Source: Deferribacteres bacterium (GTDB lineage Bacteria > Nitrospirota > Thermodesulfovibrionia > UBA6902). From it: DNA of 9,341 nt. The notes beneath the pieces are model-generated. The model was not told the DNA's origin, ran no database searches, and saw nothing but the letters and a program-made list of their open reading frames with translations. Where the stretch lies: contig JAUVPO010000059.1 of assembly GCA_030598625.1 (NCBI GenBank), positions 1 through 9,341 on the forward strand, given 5' to 3'. How positions within the stretch are numbered: the first letter of the stretch is position 1; each line of letters opens with the position of its first letter. Both the position numbers and the translations under genes were made by a program. Shown here in pieces: positions 1-5,738 of this stretch.

Positions 1-1
1 C

Positions 2-205
2 CAGGAAATTACGGAAAGAGAAATAAGGCCCCTTCTTCAGGCTGACGGCGGTGACATAGAGTTAATAGATGTCGATGGAAACAAAGTCATACTGTCACTG
101 AGAGGCACGTGCACGGGTTGTCTCATGTCTGACGTTACGGTCAGGAACATCGAGACAAAATTAAGAGAATTAGTCAGCGAAGATCTCGTTGTGGAGATTG
201 AGTGA
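2..205 (+). CDS. NifU C-terminal-domain (Nfu-like) Fe-S protein, 5' partial
   Basis: The reading frame is open from the left edge to a TGA at 203-205, giving the last 67 residues; the start lies outside the window. The visible part begins QEITEREIRPLLQADGGDIE and contains the CxxC pair (CTGC, codons at 113-124) that defines the NifU C-terminal/Nfu domain. Family members bind a labile 4Fe-4S cluster between the two cysteines of a dimer and pass it to apoproteins. Stand-alone members are about 75 residues, so only a few residues are probably missing, but a longer NifU with an upstream scaffold domain cannot be excluded. The stop codon overlaps the GTG start of the cysteine desulfurase gene, so the two are almost certainly co-transcribed and translationally coupled, fitting a sulfur donor plus Fe-S carrier pair. 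Confidence 0.9.
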   Translation, partial: QEITEREIRPLLQADGGDIELIDVDGNKVILSLRGTCTGCLMSDVTVRNIETKLRELVSEDLVVEIE

Positions 206-1377
206 GAGTCGTTTATTTAGACAACAATGCAACAACAAGAGTTGCCGACAAGGCAAGGGAGGCCATGCTGCCGTACCTTATTGATCTCTACGGCAATCCC
301 TCGAGCATGCATACATTCGGCGGCCAGATACACAGGAAGATTGAAACCGCCAGAGAGCATGCTGCCGCGCTTATCAATGCGGAACCCGGGGAGATAATTT
401 TTACAAGCTGCGGCACTGAAAGCGATAACACCGCTGTTATGAACGCCCTGACCTCCAGGCCGGAAAAGAGGCACATTATAACCTCCCGTGTAGAACACCC
501 TGCTGTCCTGAATTTCTGCAAGACAATGGCAAGAAGGGGTTACAGGGTGACATTCCTGCCTGTCGACAAACTCGGAAGACTGAACCTTGATGAACTGAAA
601 GCGGCAATGACCGATGACACAGGGATAGTGTCGATCATGTACGCAAACAATGAAAGCGGCGTTATCTTTCCCATCGAGGAAATCGCCGCAATTGTGAAGT
701 CAAAAGGGGCGCTTTTCCATACGGATGCAGTCCAGGCTGCGGGGAAAATCCCCATAGACATAAAAAAGATCCCTGCAGATATGATGTCAATCTCCGGACA
801 TAAGATGCATGCTCCCAAAGGCGTTGCAGCGCTTTACGTAAAAAAAACGGCGCGGTTTTCACCTTACATTATTGGAGGTCACCAGGAAAGAGGAAGAAGG
901 GCGGGAACAGAGAATGTCGCGTCAATCATTGCTTTTGGAGAGGCATGCAAACTCGCTAAAAACCATACGGGACCTGAAAGCACATCCGTAAAGGACTTAA
1001 GAGACAGACTTGAACAGGGACTTTTGCGGACGTGTCCGCAATCAAGAGTAAACGGCGACACAGAGGACAGGCTGCCGAACACGGCCAACATAAGTTTTGA
1101 ATACGTAGAAGGGGAAGCCATTCTGTTGAGGCTTAACGAATTTAATATCTGCGCTTCTTCCGGTTCCGCGTGCACCTCCGGCTCGCTCGAACCGTCACAC
1201 GTTTTAAGGGCCATGGGAGTGCCCTTCACGGCGATCCACGGTTCGGTCAGGTTTTCCCTCAGCAGGTATACTACAGATGATGACATCGATCTTGTTCTTA
1301 AGAAAATGCCGGAGATCATAAAAGATCTGAGGGAGCTAAGTCCTTACGGGAGGGAGTTTAAGGAAGCAAATCATTAA
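202..1377 (+). CDS. nifS: NifS/IscS-type cysteine desulfurase
   Basis: A 391-residue PLP enzyme that removes sulfur from L-cysteine, giving alanine and an enzyme persulfide for Fe-S cluster assembly. It opens with the family signature YLDNNATT. GTESDN lies at 71-76, H99 is in the cofactor-stacking position, HTDAVQ at 173-178 contains the PLP-contacting D175 and Q178, SGHK ends at the Schiff-base lysine K201, and RRAGTEN follows. The catalytic cysteine is C324 in SSGSACTSG, the short-loop form of group I (NifS/IscS) desulfurases; C317 lies nearby. The length matches NifS (about 400 residues). The start is GTG at 202, overlapping the upstream stop as GTGA, with GGAG at 193-196 five bases before it. 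I use nifS as a family name: no nitrogenase genes are visible, so a general Fe-S housekeeping role is equally possible. Its 3' end overlaps the convergent receiver gene by 4 bases. Confidence 0.95.
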   Translation: MRVVYLDNNATTRVADKAREAMLPYLIDLYGNPSSMHTFGGQIHRKIETAREHAAALINAEPGEIIFTSCGTESDNTAVMNALTSRPEKRHIITSRVEHPAVLNFCKTMARRGYRVTFLPVDKLGRLNLDELKAAMTDDTGIVSIMYANNESGVIFPIEEIAAIVKSKGALFHTDAVQAAGKIPIDIKKIPADMMSISGHKMHAPKGVAALYVKKTARFSPYIIGGHQERGRRAGTENVASIIAFGEACKLAKNHTGPESTSVKDLRDRLEQGLLRTCPQSRVNGDTEDRLPNTANISFEYVEGEAILLRLNEFNICASSGSACTSGSLEPSHVLRAMGVPFTAIHGSVRFSLSRYTTDDDIDLVLKKMPEIIKDLRELSPYGREFKEANH

Positions 1378-1736
1378 GTCTCGTAACTCAGAATTTCCTT
1401 GATCTTATTCTTGAGCTCATCAAAGTTGGAAGATTTCACTACATAATGATCAGCCGCAACAGCGGAAAAATCGCTTTTAAAAACACTGTATGCCGAACAG
1501 ATAATTACCGGCAGATCATACTCTGTTTCTCTGATTTTACGCAAAATAGTAAGACCGTCTTCTCCCGGCATCTTTATATCAAGCGTCACTAAGTCCGGTT
1601 TTTCTTCGCTGATCATCTTAAGCGCAATTGCCCCGCTTCCAGCCGTAATCACATCATATCCTTCATCCATCAGTTCCTCTTTAAGCAACAACCTGATATT
1701 TTTTTCATCATCCACTATCAATATCTTCTTTTTCAT
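1374..1736 (-). CDS. stand-alone CheY-like response regulator receiver protein
   Basis: A 120-residue protein that is a complete receiver domain and nothing else. The acidic pocket is D9-D10 (ILIVDDE), the phospho-acceptor is D53 (TLDIKMPG), the switch Ser/Thr position is S81 (ICSAY) and the conserved lysine is K101 (VVKSS). All catalytic positions are present, so it should accept phosphate from a histidine kinase and act by protein-protein contact or in a phosphorelay, since it has no DNA-binding or enzymatic output domain. The ATG is preceded by GGAGG with an 8-base gap. It lies 63 bases downstream of the glycosyltransferase gene on the same strand, with no clear terminator between, so co-transcription is likely. 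The PAS histidine kinase at 3268-4605 is the nearest candidate partner, but the pairing is inference from proximity. Its stop overlaps that of the convergent cysteine desulfurase gene. Confidence 0.93.
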   Translation of the reverse strand: MKKKILIVDDEKNIRLLLKEELMDEGYDVITAGSGAIALKMISEEKPDLVTLDIKMPGEDGLTILRKIRETEYDLPVIICSAYSVFKSDFSAVAADHYVVKSSNFDELKNKIKEILSYET

Positions 1737-1799
1737 TTGGCTGCCCTCCCGGCATAAAGCACATTACACCCAAGCAGATAGACGGTTTTTTTGGCTCCT

Positions 1800-3104
1800 C
1801 TATCCATTAGATGTCCAACGATTTACCAAATAGGGTTTTAATTTTTCAAAAACACTGCATTGTTGAGTGATAATTTCTTCGGCCTGATGACAATCCAGGT
1901 TTTGTGTCTTGCTTACAAAAGAAGCTGTCATAGCATAATAGATCGGCACCAATGCTTCAATGATTTCCTTTGCATCCAGCTCCTCAGTCTGTTTTTTATA
2001 AGCTACCGCAAAATCAAATAAAGACTTAATCCAGAGTTCAACAGGAAGCTCAAAATGTGAATCATCCAATTTCCCCACTTCAAGGAGCTTCTGGTAGTTT
2101 TCAGTCTCAAGCACTTTTTCCCAGATGGCCTTATATTTTAACTCTCCTTCTTTGAATTTGCCGATCAGATTATGCATGTCCACATGAATAGGTTTGGGAG
2201 AAATCTCTGATTCAAATCCAAAGATGGCAGTCGGACGGCTACCCTTTACCTTGATCCATTTTTCCTGATATATCTCCATTAAACCCAGGATAGTGCCTAC
2301 AACCTGTTTAAACATCGGACTAAGATCTTTGCCGGGATCTTTTTCATCATGGATTTTAGCGCCGAGAAAAGACTGGCAGATTTTCAGATTTTCACAGATT
2401 GCCACAGTTGTCATCCATATATCAATCCCGAACCTCGCGATATCAGTCTGCCATACATCTTTCTTAAGCAGGCTTTCAACAAGTTCTATTGAAAATCCGA
2501 AGTCCCCGCCTATCGGCTGACGCACGCGTCTGCCGTAAAGCGACCACGTTACGGGATAAGCAATCATATTGGTAATAGTCCCGTCATATTTGTAACGGCT
2601 GTAATAAGGAGCGACAAATCCAAATCCCTTTAAGATTACAGGGGAAATAAGCAGTTCTATCCATTCCGGCGAAATGCTCCTTAAGTCCGCGTCAAGCATA
2701 CAACCCGCCTTGGTCCTGAGAAGCCTGGCTGCCTCAAAGATCGCCTTAAGCGCCGTGCCCTTTCCGGAAAGTCCCTGATACTTTGTGACCAGTATTTCCG
2801 TCTGCAATTTAGGCCTGGCAATAAACGCGCTTTCAAAGTAGCGCTTATCACTGAGAACATCAACCGCATTCCGGGTTTCTTCAACGTCCCCGCCTTCGGA
2901 TATAAAAATAAGGCCCTTATGCTGGGGAAAATATTTTGCAAGTCCAAGCTCCGCGGCCTTTATGACCCGGCCAATGGATTTCGCGTTGTTGTAACTGGGA
3001 ATGCCTATGATGATATCGATATTCTTCATCTGTTTTAACTGCGATTGAGCTTTTTTATCAATGGCAAGTGTGCTGTCGCTTACAAGTGAACCCGAAGTTT
3101 TCAA
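1800..3104 (-). CDS. GT-A glycosyltransferase, glucosyl-/mannosylglycerate synthase-like
   Basis: A soluble glycosyltransferase of about 434 residues with no evident membrane segment. Numbered from the proposed start it shows the GT-A nucleotide-binding opening IIIGIPSYNN (about 31-40), GKGTALK (114-120), the metal-binding DxD as LDADL (D138, D140), RQPIGGDFG (195-203), FGIDIW (225-230) and a histidine in AKIHDEKDPG (H252). The order of these blocks is what I recall from glucosyl-3-phosphoglycerate synthases (GT81) and mannosylglycerate synthase (GT78), where the QP-GG/SGE block and a late histidine help bind metal and acceptor. A C-terminal helical region of about 150 residues follows. The product may be a glycosylglycerate-type compatible solute, but donor and acceptor cannot be read from sequence. 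Start choice: the longest frame begins at TTG 3125 with no ribosome site, whereas TTG at 3102-3104 has GGGAG eight bases upstream; an ATG at 3027-3029 lacks one. Followed closely by the receiver gene. Confidence 0.8.
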   Translation of the reverse strand: MKTSGSLVSDSTLAIDKKAQSQLKQMKNIDIIIGIPSYNNAKSIGRVIKAAELGLAKYFPQHKGLIFISEGGDVEETRNAVDVLSDKRYFESAFIARPKLQTEILVTKYQGLSGKGTALKAIFEAARLLRTKAGCMLDADLRSISPEWIELLISPVILKGFGFVAPYYSRYKYDGTITNMIAYPVTWSLYGRRVRQPIGGDFGFSIELVESLLKKDVWQTDIARFGIDIWMTTVAICENLKICQSFLGAKIHDEKDPGKDLSPMFKQVVGTILGLMEIYQEKWIKVKGSRPTAIFGFESEISPKPIHVDMHNLIGKFKEGELKYKAIWEKVLETENYQKLLEVGKLDDSHFELPVELWIKSLFDFAVAYKKQTEELDAKEIIEALVPIYYAMTASFVSKTQNLDCHQAEEIITQQCSVFEKLKPYLVNRWTSNG

Positions 3105-3112
3105 GTTTATAT

Positions 3113-3117
3113 CTCCC
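3113..3117 (-). promoter_or_regulatory. ribosome binding site deciding a TTG start
   Basis: GGGAG on the - strand lies eight bases before the TTG at 3104-3102. Neither the upstream TTG at 3125 nor the downstream ATG at 3029 has a comparable site, so this motif favours initiation at 3104 for the glycosyltransferase. Confidence 0.55.
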
Positions 3118-3129
3118 GTTTGCAAAATT

Positions 3130-3139
3130 TACATATGTA
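3130..3139. repeat. 10-base perfect palindrome upstream of the glycosyltransferase gene
   Basis: TACATATGTA is its own reverse complement and sits about 25 bases upstream of the proposed TTG start, inside an AT-rich stretch. It could be an operator half-site pair or part of a promoter region (the nearby - strand TAGAAT is -10-like), but I found no convincing -35 at the right distance. Chance occurrence in AT-rich DNA is quite possible. Confidence 0.3.
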
Positions 3140-3186
3140 TTCTACATTTTCATACAAAAAAATTCACGTTCATAAATAACAAACTG

Positions 3187-3214
3187 TCAGCAATCAGATA
3201 TCAGCTCTCAGAAA
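3187..3214. repeat. four direct heptamer repeats led by TCAG
   Basis: TCAG recurs at 3187, 3194, 3201 and 3208, exactly seven bases apart, giving units TCAGCAA, TCAGATA, TCAGCTC and TCAGAAA. It lies in the noncoding gap between the histidine kinase and glycosyltransferase genes. It may be a degenerate microsatellite-like remnant, or a site for a protein contacting alternating faces of the helix. No function can be assigned. Confidence 0.5.
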
Positions 3215-3233
3215 AAAATATCCGCTTAATTAT

Positions 3234-3262
3234 AAAAAAATTGACACTGCATCTTACAATTT
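3234..3262 (-). terminator. weak Rho-independent terminator-like hairpin after the histidine kinase gene
   Basis: Reading the - strand just past the kinase stop at 3268, AAATTG (3262-3257) can pair with CAATTT (3243-3238) around a 13-base loop. The right arm runs into a seven-T tract (3240-3234), and G-U pairs could extend the base of the stem. The stem is short and AT-rich with a wide loop, so it would be a weak terminator at best. Its position at the end of the apparent rimP-to-kinase operon is the main support. Confidence 0.35.
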
Positions 3263-3267
3263 CCCGT

Positions 3268-4605
3268 TTATTTCACTTCCGGAAGGGTTACCCTGAATGT
3301 AGTCCCCTCTCCATCCTTACTTTCCACTTCAATGTTCCCGCCGTGGGAGACTATTATCTTCTGCACAAGCGCCAGTCCGAAACCTGTCCCTTCATCCTTT
3401 GTCGTAAAAAAAGGGAGGAATATCTTCTGCCTTATGTCTTCGGGGATCCCGTTTCCTGTGTCCCTGATCCTTATTTCCGCTTTATTGCGAACACGATTCA
3501 ACTCTATTTCAAGGCTGCCGCCGCCGGGCATTGCCTCGACGGCATTGACAAAAAGATTTGTCAGGGCCTGTCTTAAAAGCACCTCATCACCATTTATGGA
3601 TACAGGTTTATGCAAGTTCATTAAAACTTTTACGGCATCACTATTACCTGTAACGGATGCCGCAGTCTCTTCAACCAGTCTGTTTAAATCCACCTGTTCG
3701 GTATTCAGTACAGTAGGTTTCGCAAAAGCAAGAAGTTCGGAAATGATCTTATTCATATTGTCGATCTCCGCTGAAATAGCGTCCACGGTAGACATCATCG
3801 ATGTATCCGCTTTTTTGCCCAGCAGTTTAGCGTAACCGGAGATTACCGACATCGAATTTCTCAACTCATGAGAGATTCCCGCTGACATCTCTCCAAGCTG
3901 AGAGAGTCTCTGCTTCAACTCAACCTCTGCCTGGAGCGCCTTAATATCCGTCAAGTCGGTGAAAACAAAAATGAGGCCGATCTTTTCGCCTGCCGCATTT
4001 TTTAGCTGCGACGTGGTTATTCCAAGCCATATATGTCTCCTGTCGCTTGTAACATATTGATATTCAACCCTCGATACAGTCCTGTTATCTTTTATTAATG
4101 CAGTCAACGGTTCATTAAAAACCTCGTTAAAATTTCTTTCAATTATCTCTTTTGAATCTACGCCAAGCATACGTTCAGCAGCCTGGTTGATACTCTTGAT
4201 CTTCAATGAATTATCGAGACTTACAACACCGCTCGGCACACTCTGAAGAATGTTTTCGTTATAGGCCTCCATCCTGCCGGCCTTCTCTTCCGCGAAGGCC
4301 TTTAACCGTTCAAGCTCTTTTTCATTTTCCTTGAGCTTTGCGACAAGATCGTGGAATGTATCAACGACAAATCCGACCTCGGAGCCTTCTTTAGCTTCCT
4401 CTTTTGTTCCAAGCATTCTCTTCTGTCTTACAATATAAATTCTTATACATATTGCGGCTGCCGCGATAATTAACAACCCCCCGGCGCCTAAAATATATTT
4501 GATATCATTTCCTTCCAGCGCCGGAACAAGAATAATCCCGATCATCAGCCCTAAAATAACAAACGAGAATATAACCAGGGACCTTATGAAAGACCTATCC
4601 CGCAT
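3268..4605 (-). CDS. membrane-anchored PAS sensor histidine kinase
   Basis: Two-component sensor of 445 residues from the chosen start. Two hydrophobic helices (about 9-29 and 37-59) with a very short loop between them anchor it in the inner membrane, leaving little periplasmic sensing surface. A charged coiled-coil stretch follows (about 85-115), then a PAS domain (about 115-220) and a HisKA domain with the phospho-accepting H246 in GISHELRNS. The ATPase domain has its N-box at NLFVNAVEA (350-358), G1 as DTGNG (382-386), an F-box FLPFF (396-400) and G2 as GTGFG (406-410). The layout resembles NtrB/AtoS/ZraS-type kinases. The start is ATG 4605-4603 with AGGTGG seven bases upstream; a longer frame from TTG 4659 has no such support. 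It overlaps the prepilin peptidase gene by 11 bases, so it is probably translationally coupled. No sigma-54 regulator lies beside it; the receiver at 1374-1736 is a possible partner. The HELRN motif is followed by S rather than the usual P. Confidence 0.93.
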   Translation of the reverse strand: MRDRSFIRSLVIFSFVILGLMIGIILVPALEGNDIKYILGAGGLLIIAAAAICIRIYIVRQKRMLGTKEEAKEGSEVGFVVDTFHDLVAKLKENEKELERLKAFAEEKAGRMEAYNENILQSVPSGVVSLDNSLKIKSINQAAERMLGVDSKEIIERNFNEVFNEPLTALIKDNRTVSRVEYQYVTSDRRHIWLGITTSQLKNAAGEKIGLIFVFTDLTDIKALQAEVELKQRLSQLGEMSAGISHELRNSMSVISGYAKLLGKKADTSMMSTVDAISAEIDNMNKIISELLAFAKPTVLNTEQVDLNRLVEETAASVTGNSDAVKVLMNLHKPVSINGDEVLLRQALTNLFVNAVEAMPGGGSLEIELNRVRNKAEIRIRDTGNGIPEDIRQKIFLPFFTTKDEGTGFGLALVQKIIVSHGGNIEVESKDGEGTTFRVTLPEVK

Positions 4606-5386
4606 AAATATACCACCTGAAAATATCCTGCCCCAGGAAAAGACTGACAAGGGCGCCAATCGCGAGATATGGCCCGAACGGAATTTTCGACCCCCATTCT
4701 CTCCCCTTTAACAGGATAAGCGAAACTCCTGTCACTGAACCTAACAGACTCCCCAGGAATGTCGTAAGTAAAACACCCTTCCATCCCAAAAGCCCCCCTA
4801 CCATGGCCATCATCTTTATGTCCCCCCCGCCCATCGCGTCTTTCTTGAATATCGCTTTCCCGATTACCGCGATAAGATAAAAGGAGCCGCCGCCGGCCAG
4901 AAAGCCGGTAATCGAAGCTTTAAAACCCAGCAGTTCGGACTGCAAGAAGGGGTCGGGAAGTATCGTGGAGCCTAAAATAACCGCGAGCAGCATGCCCGGA
5001 AACGTAATGCTGTTTGGAATTATCTGATGTTCAAGATCAATAAAAAAAATCACTATCAGCGACGAGATAAAAACCAGATAAACCAATAATACGGCTACGG
5101 AACCGAAGCCAAACCTGTTCAGCACAATAATATAGAGGGCGGCATTCAGAAATTCTACAAGAGGGTATTGAATGGACAATCTCGCCTTGCACGACCTGCA
5201 CCTGCCCCGGAGCAGTATGTAACTTAGTATAGGGACATTGTCATAAAATTTTATCGGGGTCCCACATGAAACGCATCGTGAAGACGGACTTACTACAGAC
5301 ATGCCTCCCGGCATGCGGCAGATGCACACATTAAGAAAAGAGCCTATTATTAAACCGAGGGCAAAGACTGAAATATAGGTTATCAT
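4595..5386 (-). CDS. pilD: type IV prepilin peptidase / N-methyltransferase (PilD/GspO family)
   Basis: Inner-membrane aspartic protease of 263 residues that cleaves the leader peptides of type IV pilins and type II secretion pseudopilins and methylates the new N-terminus. An N-terminal helix is followed by SFLNV (16-20) and a cytoplasmic loop carrying the zinc tetracysteine C38-x2-C41 ... C63-x2-C66, the hallmark of bifunctional members. The catalytic aspartates are D117 in FIDLEHQIIPN and D189 in GGGDIKM, the prepilin-peptidase GxGD-type motif. Further hydrophobic helices and IPFGPYLAIG complete the family pattern, and the length is typical. The ATG overlaps the stop of the upstream 104-residue gene as ATGA; no strong ribosome site precedes it, so coupling is likely. 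Its 3' end overlaps the histidine kinase start. No pilin or secretion gene lies in the window, so its substrates are encoded elsewhere. The symbol pilD is a family name; gspO/comC would be equivalent. Confidence 0.95.
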   Translation of the reverse strand: MITYISVFALGLIIGSFLNVCICRMPGGMSVVSPSSRCVSCGTPIKFYDNVPILSYILLRGRCRSCKARLSIQYPLVEFLNAALYIIVLNRFGFGSVAVLLVYLVFISSLIVIFFIDLEHQIIPNSITFPGMLLAVILGSTILPDPFLQSELLGFKASITGFLAGGGSFYLIAVIGKAIFKKDAMGGGDIKMMAMVGGLLGWKGVLLTTFLGSLLGSVTGVSLILLKGREWGSKIPFGPYLAIGALVSLFLGQDIFRWYIYAG

Positions 5387-5697
5387 TCTGGAAGTTTATT
5401 GATATCCGTAGCCTGCTTCTTGTAATCATCCACTGTCTCTCTGAGGTTCCTTATCTCATCAAGCGCCTGCTGCACGATAAAATCCTTAAATACGTCTTTA
5501 TCGTCCTGGTCCTTCAGTTCCATAACACGCTTGCCGATGTCTCTGTAAAGGTCGTCCATCTTATTTTCAAGTTTACTGCCTTCATAAAGAAACTTCGCCA
5601 TCGATGTCTCGGCCTTTGTCCTCTCCGCTACATACTTTGCAATCCACTTAACACGGTTTACACCTGTGGTTAAGCTTTCCCTTATTTTGTCTTTCAT
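5383..5697 (-). CDS. hypothetical 104-residue helical/coiled-coil protein
   Basis: I do not recognise this protein. It is short, strongly charged (rich in K, D and E) and lacks cysteines, a signal peptide or a membrane segment. The composition and spacing suggest nearly continuous alpha-helix: an amphipathic N-terminal part (about 1-35), then LENKMDDLYRDIGKRVMELK (about 43-62) and a second helical stretch (about 67-95) that looks able to form a coiled coil. It is a real gene: the ATG has GGAGGG a few bases upstream, it fills a 356-base slot between recG and the prepilin peptidase gene on the same strand, and its TGA overlaps the next ATG as ATGA. That coupling suggests stoichiometric or linked expression with the peptidase, but a pilus-related function is only a guess. 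A small cytoplasmic scaffold or regulatory partner would also fit. Confidence 0.8.
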   Translation of the reverse strand: MKDKIRESLTTGVNRVKWIAKYVAERTKAETSMAKFLYEGSKLENKMDDLYRDIGKRVMELKDQDDKDVFKDFIVQQALDEIRNLRETVDDYKKQATDINKLPE

Positions 5698-5738
5698 ATT
5701 TCCCTCCGAACATAAGGTTAAAGTCCAGCGTTCATCAT

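Noticed and set aside
879..1319. A 146-codon - strand open frame inside nifS
   Set aside because: It is antisense to the catalytic part of the cysteine desulfurase, with no ribosome site and no recognisable domain.
1737..1799. Possible terminator or regulatory RNA between the glycosyltransferase and receiver genes
   Set aside because: A run of seven A on the - strand is present, but there is no stable hairpin before a T tract; apart from the receiver's ribosome site I see nothing to support a feature.
3140..3165. - strand TAGAAT as a -10 box for the glycosyltransferase gene
   Set aside because: The best -35 at 16-18 base spacing (GTGAAT) matches only three of six consensus positions, too weak to annotate.
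3241..3256. TTGACA followed by TACAAT on the + strand as a sigma-70 promoter
   Set aside because: The two boxes are only 8 bases apart, about half the needed spacing, and no + strand gene follows; the stretch fits the - strand terminator-like hairpin better.
3061..3576. A 171-codon + strand open frame crossing the intergenic gap
   Set aside because: It runs antisense through the 5' end of the glycosyltransferase gene and the 3' end of the kinase gene, has no ribosome site, and its translation resembles no protein.
4606..4659. Longer N-terminus of the histidine kinase from TTG 4659
   Set aside because: It would overlap the prepilin peptidase gene by 65 bases, and the extra residues only re-read that gene in another frame; the ATG at 4605 has a good ribosome site.
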